From SAR202 cluster bacterium bin22 (lineage in GTDB: Bacteria > Chloroflexota > Dehalococcoidia > Lucifugimonadales > UBA3495): a stretch of 64,000 nt of DNA. The DNA lies in contig MPMM01000001.1 in assembly GCA_002238505.1 (NCBI GenBank), positions 806,001 to 870,000 of the forward strand, in the 5' to 3' direction. Positions 9,115 through 17,831 of the stretch are shown one piece after another; the first letter of the stretch is position 1, and the number at the start of each line of letters is the position of its first letter. The notes below the pieces were generated by a model that was not told where the DNA came from, did no database searches, and saw only the letters and a program-made list of their open reading frames with translations. The position numbers and the translations under genes were made by a program.

Positions 9115-10210
9115 ATGGAAGACTTGAAACAGGACCTGACAGCTTTGGTTCAGAAAATCGATTCTGTAGTGGAGCGTCTTTGACCTCCCTGAAAAAGAAG
9201 CGAACATAACCCGCATGGAACGTGAGGCTTCCGAGCCCGGCTATTGGGATGATCCCCGCCGCGCCCAGGGCGACATGCGGACTCTCGGCCGCCTGAAGGA
9301 AACGGTCAGCCTCTGGCGAGAAATGGAGTCCCAGGCCGCGACCCTGCTGGAACTGACGGAACTGGCCGAGGAAGACGGCGACGAATCCATGCTTTCCCAG
9401 ATCACCGGCGACGCTCTGCAGCTTTCCCGGCAACTTTCCCGTGAGGAAATTGCCTTAACCCTCGCGGGACCCTACGATGATCGTCCCGCCATAGTTTCCG
9501 TCTATTCCGGGGCCGGCGGCACCGACTCCCAGGATTGGGCCGAGATGCTCCTCAAAATGTATGCCGGATGGGGCGAAACCCAGCGCCGCCCCGTTCAGAT
9601 TATGGACATGGCCTACGGCGACGAGGCCGGTCTGCGCAGCGCCACCCTGGAGATCGGCGGCCCCTTTGCCTACGGCTACCTCAGCGCGGAACGGGGAGTT
9701 CACCGGCTGGTACGGCTCTCACCCTTCGACCCAAACAACCTGCGCCATACTTCCTTCGCCCAGGTTGAAGTCCTTCCCGTAGCCGGGGAAGAGGAGGACC
9801 TCGCAGTCCGTCCTGAAGACATTAAGATGGACACCTTTCGCTCCAGCGGACCCGGTGGCCAGAACGTCCAGAAGGTGGCTTCGGCTGTCAGATTGACCCA
9901 CCTTCCCACCAACATTGTCGTCTCATGCCAGACGGAACGTTCCCAGCACCAGAACCGCGAGTACGCCATGCGCATCCTTACGGCCAGGCTGCTGGCCCGG
10001 CAGAACGAGCAGCGAGCCCAGGAACTTGCGCAGCTCCGCGGAGATCGGGTGGCCGCCGAGTGGGGCAACCAGATCCGCAGCTACGTACTCCATCCCTACA
10101 AGTCAGTAAAAGACCACCGCACCAACTTCCAGAGCACCAACCCCGATGCCGTCCTCGAAGGCGGCCTTGACGACTTTATTGAAGCCTACCTCATATCCCA
10201 GGTAGGCTAA
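9115..10210 (+). CDS. prfB: Peptide chain release factor 2, programmed +1 frameshift
   Basis: RF2 releases finished peptides at UGA and UAA codons. The gene is split across two frames: an ATG at 9115 (with GGGAG about seven bases upstream) opens 22 codons ending in CTT followed by an in-frame TGA at 9181-9183. Reading then resumes in the +1 frame at GAC (9182) and runs to 10210, giving about 364 residues. The main frame carries the catalytic GGQ motif in RSSGPGGQNVQKV and the conserved region SGAGGTDSQDWAEMLLKMY. The usual SPF codon-recognition motif appears as LSPFDPNNLRHTSF. Starting at a later ATG (9215) would lose the conserved N-terminal coiled coil, so the joined form is preferred. Confidence 0.95.
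9169..9184 (+). promoter_or_regulatory. prfB: prfB programmed frameshift site (CTT TGA C)
   Basis: The slippery sequence CTTTGAC matches the autoregulatory RF2 site known from many bacteria: low RF2 slows termination at UGA and the ribosome shifts by +1. A GGAG lies a few bases upstream (GTGGAGCGTCTTTGAC) and can act as the internal Shine-Dalgarno stimulator. Confidence 0.93.
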
Positions 10211-10225
10211 CAGCCACATCCAAAA

Positions 10226-10270
10226 CTCTTCCCCGTCATTGGAGAAGGTCAGGAAGGGCACGAGCCCTCC
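10226..10270. repeat. Family-2-like repeat variant in the prfB-ribBA gap
   Basis: The string CTCTTCCCCGTCATTGGAGAAGGTCAGGAAGGGC resembles the variant at 7455-7498 (CCTTCCCCCTCGACGGGGGAAGGTTAGGATGGGGG). It is a diverged copy in the same orientation. Confidence 0.5.
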
Positions 10271-10300
10271 CAGACACACAGACCCGGCAACAAAGAAGAA

Positions 10301-10326
10301 GGGGCAGACCCGCATCGGTCTGCCCC
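10301..10326 (-). terminator. Intrinsic terminator of the riboflavin operon
   Basis: A ten-base-pair stem (GGGGCAGACC/GGTCTGCCCC) with a six-base loop lies 26 bases beyond the ribBA stop. On the minus strand it is followed by TTCTTCTTTG, a T-rich tract, as expected for rho-independent termination of ribBA. Confidence 0.75.
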
Positions 10327-10351
10327 CGTCGCAACTAATGGAGTATGGCAA

Positions 10352-11560
10352 TCAGGAACAGGACCCCAGAATATGGCCCATCCTTAGCCGCTTGGTCTCC
10401 AGGTACTCCCGGTTTTCGTCGTTGGGCGGCACTTCTACTTGCACCCGCTCCACCACCTCAACCTCGGAACCGGCGAGACCCACAAGCTTCTTGGGGTTGT
10501 TGGTCAGCAACTTGACCCGTTTGATGCCCAGGTCGGATAGTATCTGGGCCCCGACGCCATAATGCCGCATGTCCGGGTCGAAACCCAGCATCCGGTTGGC
10601 CTCGATGGTATCCGCCCCGCTATCCTGCAGCGAGTAGGCCCTGATCTTGTTATGAAGCCCAATGCCCCTGCCTTCTTGCCGCATGTACAGGAAGGCGCCC
10701 GTGCCTTCTTCTCCCAGCTTCTTCAAGGCCAGTTCCAACTGTTCGCCGCAATCGCAGCGCATGCTCCCGAAAACATCTCCCGTAAGGCACTCGCTGTGAA
10801 TGCGGGTCAGCACCGGCTGATCTTCAGTCCACTCGCCAATAGTCAAGGCGATGTGTTCGCCCGGTTCAAAGGTGCTCTCGTAGGCCACCACCTTGAACAC
10901 GCCGTACTTGGTAGGCATGCGAGCCTCGGCTATCCTTCTCACCTGGGGCTCAAAGCGCCTCCGGTGAGCAATGATCTGCGCGATGCTTACAATCTTGAGG
11001 TCGTGCTCCTCGGCGAATGTCTCCAGATCGGGCAAACGAGACATGGACCCGTCGTCGTTCATGATCTCGCACACCACCCCCGCCGGATACATGCCCGCTA
11101 TGTCGCACAGATCCACAATGGCCTCTGTGTGACCGGCGCGAACCATGACTCCGCCGGGCTGGTACTGCAAGGGGAACAAATGGCCAGGACGGGAAAACTC
11201 ATCGGGCCGTGCTTCGGGATCAATCAATGCCTGAATAGTGGCGGCGCGGTCACCGGCCGAAATGCCCGTGGTAGTTCCCACCTTGTAGTCCACAGACATA
11301 GTAAAAGCGGTCGGCATTTCGTGCGGGGCATTCTCGCTGTCAATCAGCTTTATCCCCAGTTCACTAAGCCGATCTTCTTTCATGGGCATGCAAAGCAGCC
11401 CGCGACCGTGCGTAACGAGGAAGTTCACCGCGTCGGGGGTAACCATCTCGGCGGCTATCACCAGGTCGCCTTCGTTCTCCCGCTTCTCGTCGTCAACGAC
11501 TATCAGTATCTTGCCGGCTTTGAGGTCTTCCAGGGCCTCTTCCATGCTAGATAGAGGCAT
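10352..11560 (-). CDS. ribBA: Bifunctional DHBP synthase / GTP cyclohydrolase II
   Basis: The N-terminal half (to about residue 200) is 3,4-dihydroxy-2-butanone-4-phosphate synthase, with DDEKRENEGDLVIAAE and GRGLLCMPM. The C-terminal half is GTP cyclohydrolase II, which opens GTP to start riboflavin synthesis; its zinc cysteines appear in CLTGDVFGSMRCDC and its active site in RQEGRGIGLHNKIRAY. At 402 residues both halves are full length. It is the last gene of the dcd-ribD-ribE-ribBA set and is followed by a strong terminator. Lumazine synthase (ribH), needed between this enzyme and riboflavin synthase, is not in the window. Confidence 0.96.
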   Translation of the reverse strand: MPLSSMEEALEDLKAGKILIVVDDEKRENEGDLVIAAEMVTPDAVNFLVTHGRGLLCMPMKEDRLSELGIKLIDSENAPHEMPTAFTMSVDYKVGTTTGISAGDRAATIQALIDPEARPDEFSRPGHLFPLQYQPGGVMVRAGHTEAIVDLCDIAGMYPAGVVCEIMNDDGSMSRLPDLETFAEEHDLKIVSIAQIIAHRRRFEPQVRRIAEARMPTKYGVFKVVAYESTFEPGEHIALTIGEWTEDQPVLTRIHSECLTGDVFGSMRCDCGEQLELALKKLGEEGTGAFLYMRQEGRGIGLHNKIRAYSLQDSGADTIEANRMLGFDPDMRHYGVGAQILSDLGIKRVKLLTNNPKKLVGLAGSEVEVVERVQVEVPPNDENREYLETKRLRMGHILGSCS

Positions 11561-11635
11561 AATATCTGTCAGTCTCCTCTTTGATGGGATCCCCTCTGCC
11601 CCCCAGCCACGCCGCCTTGTTCGGATATTGACAAC

Positions 11636-12211
11636 CTATCTGGCCATCAAGCTCTCCACATACTTGGCCAGTATATCCACTTCCAGGTTGACCCTGTTGC
11701 CTGCAACCTTGTCTTGCAGATTGGTATTGGAAAGCGTGTATGGTATCACAGAAACCGTAAAGGATGCAGCCCCGCGATTCACCACCGTAAGGCTGATTCC
11801 TTCGACCGCGATAAATCCCTTCTCAACGATATATGGCATCAACTTCTTGGGCGCACGGATTCGAAAGATGAAGCAATCCCCTTCGGGACGAATGGACATT
11901 ATCCTCCCAGCAGCGTCCACGTGACCCTGGACGATATGCCCGCCCAACCGGTCATTGACGGCCAGGGGCCTCTCCAGGTTTGTCCTGCTGCTTTCGGACA
12001 ATTCACCCAGGGAAGTGCGTCGCAAAGTCTCGGGGGCCAGGTCAACCCGGAACTGTCCTTCTCCAAACTGAACCACAGTCAGACATGTACCGTTAACGGA
12101 AATACTGTCGCCGAGTTTGACGTCTTCCAGCACTTGCTTTGCCGCCACGGTCAACCCAAAGTCTTCGCAAACTGTAACAGTTCCTACTTCTTCGACAATT
12201 CCAGTAAACAT
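11636..12211 (-). CDS. ribE: Riboflavin synthase alpha chain
   Basis: Riboflavin synthase converts two 6,7-dimethyl-8-ribityllumazine molecules to riboflavin plus a pyrimidine. The protein consists of two similar lumazine-binding barrels, seen from the repeated pattern of MFTGIVEEVGTV at the start and GHIVQGHVDAAGRIMS in the second half. The start at 12211 was chosen over a longer frame because MFTGIVEE is the canonical N-terminus and AGGAG lies just upstream. The result is 191 residues, typical for the family. It follows ribD by 13 bases. Confidence 0.95.
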   Translation of the reverse strand: MFTGIVEEVGTVTVCEDFGLTVAAKQVLEDVKLGDSISVNGTCLTVVQFGEGQFRVDLAPETLRRTSLGELSESSRTNLERPLAVNDRLGGHIVQGHVDAAGRIMSIRPEGDCFIFRIRAPKKLMPYIVEKGFIAVEGISLTVVNRGAASFTVSVIPYTLSNTNLQDKVAGNRVNLEVDILAKYVESLMAR

Positions 12212-12224
12212 AAACTCCTGCCGC

Positions 12225-13328
12225 CTACACGCTCCTGGTCGGATACCCAGTGATAAGCCAGTCCGGGCCAATTTGACGAATCGCGGTTTCCTCCACATGC
12301 CATGCCTGGGAAATGAACTCGGGCCCGTGGCCTTCAATTGGCGACGCCGCCATGCTGCCGCCGATTATCGTTGGTGCAATAAATACTTTCACCTTGTCCA
12401 CCAAGCCGCCGTCAAACAGGGTACCCAGGGTAATTCCTCCGCCTTCCACCAGAAGGTTTACCACTCCCCGTTGGCCCAATTCAACCAGGACTTCCGACAT
12501 CTCCACCATGCCGGGCGAATGCAGCGGGCCCAGCCAGATTTCCGCTCCCGCCTGTCGAAGCCGTTCAATTTCGGCTCCAGAGGCATCTCCTGAGGTTACT
12601 ACCAGCGTCTCTCCAGGTTCTCTTAGCATCCTCGCTGAAGACGGGGTGCGGCAGTGGCTGTCGAGCACTACCCGCAATGGCTGACGATCCTCGGGCTTGC
12701 CGTCTTCGTCTCGAACTGTCAACTGGGGGTCATCCGCCAAAACCGTGTTGATACCTACCATTACCGCATCGCATTCCCGGCGTATTAACTGGACTTCCTG
12801 CCTTGCTAAAGGCCCGGTCACCCACTTGGAATCGCCAGTGTAGGTCGCAATCTTCCCGTCGAGACTCATCGCGAATTTAGCAGTAACAAAAGGCAGGCCG
12901 GTATTAATGTGCTTGGAAAAAGCCTCGTAAAGCTCAGTAACCCCTTCGGAAGATTCAATGCGGGCTGCAATTCCCGCTTCCCTGAGCTGGTCCATGCCTC
13001 GACCTGCTACCAGCGGATTTGGGTCCACAGCGGCGGCGACCACTTCCTTAATTCCGGCCGCGATGACAGCCTCCGTACAGGGAGGAGTCCTGCCGTGGTG
13101 ACAGCAAGGTTCCAGCGTGGTAAAGAGGGTCGCCCCTCTGGCATGAGTTCCGGCCTGCTCGAGGGCGCCAATCTCCGCGTGGCGTTGTCCCGGGGGTAAT
13201 GTGAAGCCCTCCCCAACTATGGCCTCGTCCCGCACGATTACCGCGCCTACGGCAGGGTTGGGGCTGGTATTGCCCAGCGCTTGCCGCGCCAGCCAGATGG
13301 CCCGCTGCATGGGAGAGGTATTACTCAT
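12225..13328 (-). CDS. ribD: Bifunctional riboflavin deaminase/reductase
   Basis: RibD deaminates the pyrimidine intermediate and then reduces its ribosyl side chain, using NADPH. The N-terminal cytidine-deaminase-like domain has the zinc motifs HAEIGAL and LEPCCHHGRTPPC. The C-terminal reductase begins near VTAKFAMSLDGKIATYTGDS and includes NLLVEGGG. The length of 367 residues is normal. The dcd stop is 67 bases upstream, and no FMN riboswitch fits in that gap or upstream of dcd. Confidence 0.95.
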   Translation of the reverse strand: MSNTSPMQRAIWLARQALGNTSPNPAVGAVIVRDEAIVGEGFTLPPGQRHAEIGALEQAGTHARGATLFTTLEPCCHHGRTPPCTEAVIAAGIKEVVAAAVDPNPLVAGRGMDQLREAGIAARIESSEGVTELYEAFSKHINTGLPFVTAKFAMSLDGKIATYTGDSKWVTGPLARQEVQLIRRECDAVMVGINTVLADDPQLTVRDEDGKPEDRQPLRVVLDSHCRTPSSARMLREPGETLVVTSGDASGAEIERLRQAGAEIWLGPLHSPGMVEMSEVLVELGQRGVVNLLVEGGGITLGTLFDGGLVDKVKVFIAPTIIGGSMAASPIEGHGPEFISQAWHVEETAIRQIGPDWLITGYPTRSV

Positions 13329-13395
13329 CTATAACCAGGAAATTCTTCGCACGGTTGTTGAGAATTCCTCCAGGAAAACTGGCCTCGATGGTCCA

Positions 13396-13968
13396 TTAGC
13401 GTGGATTCTTGAAGTCACGGTGAAAGCGACTGGCAGTGGGTCTGGTTTGCCCCTGGTATTTGCTCCCGAGAGCTTCAGAACCGTACAGACGCTCGGCTGG
13501 GGTAGTGAGGGTCAGAAAAGATATCTGCCCTATCTTCATTCCGTAGTAGAGGGTAATGGGCAGGCGTGCCAGGTTGCTGAGTTCAAGGGTCAGATTCCCC
13601 TTCCAGCCAGGGTCCACAAAACCTGCAGTGGAATGGATCACCAGTCCGATCCGCCCCAATGAGCTCTTTCCTTCCAGGCGGGCCACCAAATCTTCAGGAA
13701 GCTCAATGTTTTCCATGGTACTGCCCAGTACGAAATCTCCAGGATGCAGGATGAAGGGTTTGTCCTCTTCTATTCGGACCAACTGGCTAAGGTCTTCCAG
13801 GCTTTCCTTGACATCTATGTAGGGCTGCTGGTGATTGCCAAAGACCAATATTTGTCTGTCCAGGTGCAAGTCAACACTGGCCGGCTGAATATCCTCGGTG
13901 TCGATGGGATCAATTACAATCTTGCCTTCAGCCAAAGCCTGTTTGATCGATCGGTCACTTAAAACCAT
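13396..13968 (-). CDS. dcd: dCTP deaminase, probably the bifunctional dUMP-forming type
   Basis: Dcd removes the amino group of dCTP, feeding dUMP to thymidylate synthesis. The conserved core is EGKSSLGRIGLVIHSTAGF followed by DPGWKGNLTLELSN. The 190-residue length and the HSTAGFVDPG signature resemble the mycobacterial enzyme, which both deaminates and hydrolyses its product to dUMP; monofunctional E. coli Dcd differs at this site. The bifunctional call is therefore inference from motif similarity. It sits upstream of ribD and may share its transcript. A ThyX-like protein is encoded 45 kb away. Confidence 0.93.
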   Translation of the reverse strand: MVLSDRSIKQALAEGKIVIDPIDTEDIQPASVDLHLDRQILVFGNHQQPYIDVKESLEDLSQLVRIEEDKPFILHPGDFVLGSTMENIELPEDLVARLEGKSSLGRIGLVIHSTAGFVDPGWKGNLTLELSNLARLPITLYYGMKIGQISFLTLTTPAERLYGSEALGSKYQGQTRPTASRFHRDFKNPR

Positions 13969-14090
13969 GAATTCCCAAACCCTCGTATGCTTTGCCGTCT
14001 CGTACCGGTCCAGATGCCCACCTGTTGCGGTTCCTCCGACATCGTGTCAGTGCTAGTTAGAGGCAGAAAATACCACATTATAATAGCACC

Positions 14091-14116
14091 GTGGCCCCGG
14101 AAAATACCGGGGCCAC
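14091..14116 (-). terminator. GC-rich hairpin after the SIMPL gene
   Basis: A perfect ten-base-pair stem (GTGGCCCCGG/CCGGGGCCAC) with a six-base A-rich loop lies 57 bases past the SIMPL lipoprotein stop. No U-tract follows on the minus strand, but a TATAAT sequence that may serve dcd lies immediately beyond it. Confidence 0.5.
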
Positions 14117-14172
14117 GAATGTTTCAGGGTTTCATTGCTTGGGAGAATCTACCCCCGTTATGAGAGCGACGC

Positions 14173-15306
14173 CTATTCCCCGGTCGAGATTTGGTACTGC
14201 CCAAACACGCTCACTGAGATGGACACCTCCCCGGGGGAAATGGGCGTGGAAATGCCTCTTTCGGACGCAAAGGCCGCTGGGGCCATGGCGAAGTCTGCCT
14301 TGAACACAGGGGGCGGGGCCCCACCAGATTCAATCAAATAAGTGAGCTCACCCAGCTGTACGCCTGCCAGCCCCGCCAGCTCCGCGGCTTTTTCCTCCAG
14401 GTTGGCGACAGCGTCGGCTCGTGCCTCAGACTGCAGAACGGAAGTGTCTTCAAGGGAGAAGTTCAATCCGTTAAACCTGATGTTGTCTCCACCGGCGTCC
14501 ACAGCCTCGTCAATAACATCGTCCACAGACTCCAGGTCTCTTACCAGTACTGTAAGATTGTTGCTGACTTCATACCCAGTTATAACCGAACGGTATTCCT
14601 GGAAGCACTCCTTGGCTTCGGCCATGACGGAGACAGCCGGCTCCGTCGGACCGCCGATTTCTACCATTGCTTCATCTGGCTTGGTCTCTTTGCCTTCCGC
14701 ATCAATGCAACGAGTTATTTCTCTTCCGGTGTATCGCGGTTGAATGCTGAAATATCCGGTCTGGACGTCCTTCTCTTCAACTCCTGCCTCAGTCACAGAA
14801 TCGATTATGGCCGTCATGGCAGTGGCGGCCGTATCCCGGGCGTCGCCGACGGTCAACTCGATGGCCTGCACTCCCAGCCTCAAGGTAGCCAGGTCAGGGG
14901 CCGAACTGGCCTGCCCCGTACCCGAAACCACAATCCCGGTGGCTTCCATCCCACTCTGGGCAGCAGCGGTTCTCTTCTGGTCCAGGTCCGACGCTGGTTC
15001 AGCAATAACGTTCTCGGTCACTTCTGTTCCTGCGCTCTTCTCAACGACTTCCTGCTCCTGCGGAGTCGCAACCACTTCTGCCTGAGCGTTCCCCTGCGAT
15101 TCGTTAACGGCAGGCGCTTCGCTTACGACCTCGATTTGAGTGTTTTCAATAGGAATCTCCTTATCCACCTCGGTCCTCTCATCGGTTACCTGGGCGCCTC
15201 CCACCGTCGTGCTCACCGGAACCTGCGACGAGCAAGCCAGCAAAAACAGACTCAGGGTTCCAAGAATAGTCAAGACAAAGAGCTTCTTTGGTGCATCCTG
15301 GTTCAT
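14173..15306 (-). CDS. SIMPL-domain (DUF541) lipoprotein
   Basis: The N-terminus has a signal peptide ending in the lipobox LLAC (residues about 22-25), so the mature protein should be lipid-anchored outside the cytoplasmic membrane. Residues about 30-120 are a low-complexity linker rich in Glu, Val and Ala. From about residue 125 a SIMPL domain follows (GTGQASSAPDLATLRLGVQA, then ARADAVANLEEKAAELAGLA). SIMPL proteins are associated with oxidative-stress and envelope functions, but no activity is established. The gene starts six bases after the anti-sigma gene stop, so it is likely part of the sigma/anti-sigma operon. Confidence 0.9.
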   Translation of the reverse strand: MNQDAPKKLFVLTILGTLSLFLLACSSQVPVSTTVGGAQVTDERTEVDKEIPIENTQIEVVSEAPAVNESQGNAQAEVVATPQEQEVVEKSAGTEVTENVIAEPASDLDQKRTAAAQSGMEATGIVVSGTGQASSAPDLATLRLGVQAIELTVGDARDTAATAMTAIIDSVTEAGVEEKDVQTGYFSIQPRYTGREITRCIDAEGKETKPDEAMVEIGGPTEPAVSVMAEAKECFQEYRSVITGYEVSNNLTVLVRDLESVDDVIDEAVDAGGDNIRFNGLNFSLEDTSVLQSEARADAVANLEEKAAELAGLAGVQLGELTYLIESGGAPPPVFKADFAMAPAAFASERGISTPISPGEVSISVSVFGQYQISTGE

Positions 15307-15312
15307 CCCGGT

Positions 15313-17079
15313 TCATCCTCCTCCGTTGCCCAATTTTGGGCGGTTCACCATTAATGACGGATCTATTGCGCCATTAGTTCCCGACTTACCGCCCCCTTGT
15401 CTTCCCACCCAAAGTCGATATAACCCAAATAAAGCTAGAAGCACTACGAGTGCTGCTGCTGTTCCTGCGATGGCCAGCAAAATTTCAGACCTTATTCCGA
15501 ATCCAGGTATGGCAGAATCTCCTTTACTTGCTGAAGGTTGCAGGGCTTGAGGGTGGTCCATGCCCTGACTACCCTGCGGTTCAGTCGCGCCCGTTATCCT
15601 TCCTTCCTCTAACCCGATTTCGGGGCCACCTCGGGACCGGACGGGTTCCCCGTCGTCGACGCCACTGGGTCCAGCCGCTCCCCGATCCTGCGAATGGCCC
15701 TCCAACCCAGCAGGGGCAGGAGATCCCTCACCTTTGGCGGTGGCAACGGGTTCCGGTGGGTCCAATATTGCGGGCGCCGTTTGGAGCATCTCCTGGTCAG
15801 GAACAGAGGCAGGCGGGTCTGGTGCCACGCCAAATGCAGTTTTCGGATCCACTGTTTCAATCTCAGGAGACGCGCTGGCAACAGCCTGCGGCGCCGGCGC
15901 CAATGTTGCCTGCAACGCAGGGTCCCCTCGAGCAGATTCCGTCACAGCCGGATTTACTTCGCTTGATTCGGGCTTCGGAGACTCTGCAGTTTGCTGCGCC
16001 TCCACCATATCGCTGTTTGACCGGGCTGCAACGGCGGGCTGGTCGCTGGCAGAAACCTCAGCACTCGCCTCCGATTGTGGAGATTCCAGATAGTCAGGTA
16101 CCGAAGTGGCTACCGGGGAGACAGCAGGAGATTCCTGGCCTGCGGCAGCGTCACCTAGCTGGACTTCGATTGATGGAGGTGCAGTGGGGACGGCTTTTTC
16201 CTGTGAAGGCGCTGCCGCCATTGCCAGCATGGGTTGGACAGGTGCAGGTGGTGGCGCCTCAATTGTTGCATCTTGTTCGGAATCTTCGATTGCTGCCGAC
16301 GGTGGTACCGTCAATGACTCTTTGGCCATAGACGCAGCGGCGGGAACCGACGTAGGAGCGGGTTCACTTTCTGCTTGAATTAGTCCGGGGGAAGCGCCAA
16401 CATCCTGGAGAGGCTCCTCGTAAGCCTCCGGTGCGAGGAAAGCCGCTACAGGAGCAGGAGTAGGTTCTATATCCCTCAATTCCGGCTGGGCCCCAGTTGC
16501 AAGGGACTCTTCTGCAGCCGCCTGCGGAAAAGGAACATCACTCTCGACCTCCGACTCTGCCGCAGCTGGCGCTGCAGGGGCCGGCACTGGCAAGGGGGGC
16601 ATGGAGGCCAGGCTTTCTGGCATGGAAGCTACCTGCTCCGGTAGGGAAGCCTCTCTTTCAGAAACCTCTTCTGCAACCTCCGGCTGAGAAATTTTTTGCG
16701 AATCCCCGGGCAACCATAGGCTAACGTCGCTGCTTAGGACAAAGACTGCCACCGCCAGCCCAACTACTGAAGCGGCTCCCGCATACGCCCAACCCGGGGG
16801 CCTGAACGTCCAGCCTCGAGGATGATTGACGTTCAAGGCTGGGACGGAAGTAACGCCAGCAGGTGCAGTCGCAAAAACGAAATCGCGGGGAACGTCGTGA
16901 GCAGGCAACTCCCGAAGCAGGGACCGGGTGATTTGCAGTGACTCCAATTCCTGCCGGCACGTAACACACTCGTCCAGCGAGCGCTCCAGTCGCCCCTTCT
17001 GATACGGCGACAACCGTCCGCTCACGTAATCGGAGAGCTTTTCCTCTGCCAGGTGCCTATGCCCGCCAAATATCCACAT
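15313..17079 (-). CDS. Zinc-finger anti-sigma protein with two membrane segments and a long Pro/Ala-rich stalk
   Basis: The first 50 residues form a zf-HC2-type anti-sigma domain (HLAEEKLSDYVSGRLS, then CVTCRQEL). A first hydrophobic segment lies near residues 90-115 (AGAASVVGLAVAVFVL). About 380 residues of Pro-, Ala-, Glu- and Ser-rich sequence with no recognisable fold follow. A second membrane segment, AIAGTAAALVVLLALFGLY, lies near the C-terminus with a short basic tail. It starts seven bases after the ECF sigma gene, so it should be its membrane-bound antagonist. The stalk presumably lies outside the membrane between two anchors, an unusual arrangement for anti-sigma factors. Confidence 0.85.
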   Translation of the reverse strand: MWIFGGHRHLAEEKLSDYVSGRLSPYQKGRLERSLDECVTCRQELESLQITRSLLRELPAHDVPRDFVFATAPAGVTSVPALNVNHPRGWTFRPPGWAYAGAASVVGLAVAVFVLSSDVSLWLPGDSQKISQPEVAEEVSEREASLPEQVASMPESLASMPPLPVPAPAAPAAAESEVESDVPFPQAAAEESLATGAQPELRDIEPTPAPVAAFLAPEAYEEPLQDVGASPGLIQAESEPAPTSVPAAASMAKESLTVPPSAAIEDSEQDATIEAPPPAPVQPMLAMAAAPSQEKAVPTAPPSIEVQLGDAAAGQESPAVSPVATSVPDYLESPQSEASAEVSASDQPAVAARSNSDMVEAQQTAESPKPESSEVNPAVTESARGDPALQATLAPAPQAVASASPEIETVDPKTAFGVAPDPPASVPDQEMLQTAPAILDPPEPVATAKGEGSPAPAGLEGHSQDRGAAGPSGVDDGEPVRSRGGPEIGLEEGRITGATEPQGSQGMDHPQALQPSASKGDSAIPGFGIRSEILLAIAGTAAALVVLLALFGLYRLWVGRQGGGKSGTNGAIDPSLMVNRPKLGNGGG

Positions 17080-17086
17080 ATCCTTA

Positions 17087-17734
17087 TTATTCCCGACGAA
17101 AACCGGAAGGCAGAAGTTCCCCAGCCTCCCTCAGGATGTCTCGCAATTCACGCCTGCCACGACTGATGCGAGACTTTATTGTGCCGATCGAACAGTCAAG
17201 TGCCCCGGCCGCTTCCTCGTAGCTGAATCCCTCCACATCTACGAGGACGATAGCCTCCCTTCTTTCCGGGGAAAGGGCCGAAAGGGCTTGCTCGATGACG
17301 CTCCGCAGGGCCCTCCTTACGGCATAATCTTCCGGTGATTCTTCGCTGGAGGGGATGTCACCTGCTGACAGAACTCTGTCTTCGGCATCCGGATCGGATG
17401 GAGTCGGGTCCAGAGGTACCGAAGGTCGGGCCCGGCTGGCGCGCAACATGTCACGGCAGGCATTGACGATGATCCGCATCAGCCAGCCCTTAAGGTTATC
17501 ACCGCGGAACTGTCCGAAGGACCGGTAGGCAGAAGTCAGTCCCTCCTGCACCGCATCCTCGGCCATGTGCCGGTCATTGAGAATTCGGCATGCGATGTTA
17601 TAAGCCTGAGTCTGGAAGGCAGCGATGATGCAATTGAAGCAATAAGTCTCCCCCTTCCGGTCCACAAGGGGGAGCGTCGGATGGTCAGGACAGGCCTGAT
17701 CGCCGTCACGCAGCCTGAATTCTGTGTTCGCCAT
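17087..17734 (-). CDS. ECF RNA polymerase sigma factor with N-terminal Cys/His motif
   Basis: This 215-residue protein has sigma region 2 (AEDAVQEGLTSAYRSFGQF) and region 4 (FSYEEAAGALDCSIGTIKSR), the standard pair of ECF sigma factors. Unlike most ECF proteins it opens with about 35 extra residues holding CPDHP and, 14 residues later, CFNC. This CxxH/CxxC spacing is suggestive of a zinc ribbon placed directly before region 2. A Pro-, Asp- and Ser-rich linker separates the two sigma domains. Immediately downstream are its probable anti-sigma factor and a SIMPL lipoprotein, suggesting envelope or redox stress as the signal. Confidence 0.9.
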   Translation of the reverse strand: MANTEFRLRDGDQACPDHPTLPLVDRKGETYCFNCIIAAFQTQAYNIACRILNDRHMAEDAVQEGLTSAYRSFGQFRGDNLKGWLMRIIVNACRDMLRASRARPSVPLDPTPSDPDAEDRVLSAGDIPSSEESPEDYAVRRALRSVIEQALSALSPERREAIVLVDVEGFSYEEAAGALDCSIGTIKSRISRGRRELRDILREAGELLPSGFRRE

Positions 17735-17831
17735 CTACCCGTTCGCGGGGTGAACTCCCCCCTTGGCCTTGTCGCACCAACCAGCTTGACTTGACCAACC
17801 ACTCCCATCCCAACAACATGCTCACTGCAGA

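Noticed and set aside
10562-11554. Plus-strand open frame of about 330 codons opposite ribBA
   Set aside because: Antisense to an intact bifunctional gene; no RBS or family.
13959-14042. A 27-codon frame overlapping the dcd start as a leader peptide
   Set aside because: No Shine-Dalgarno sequence precedes it and the composition is not informative.
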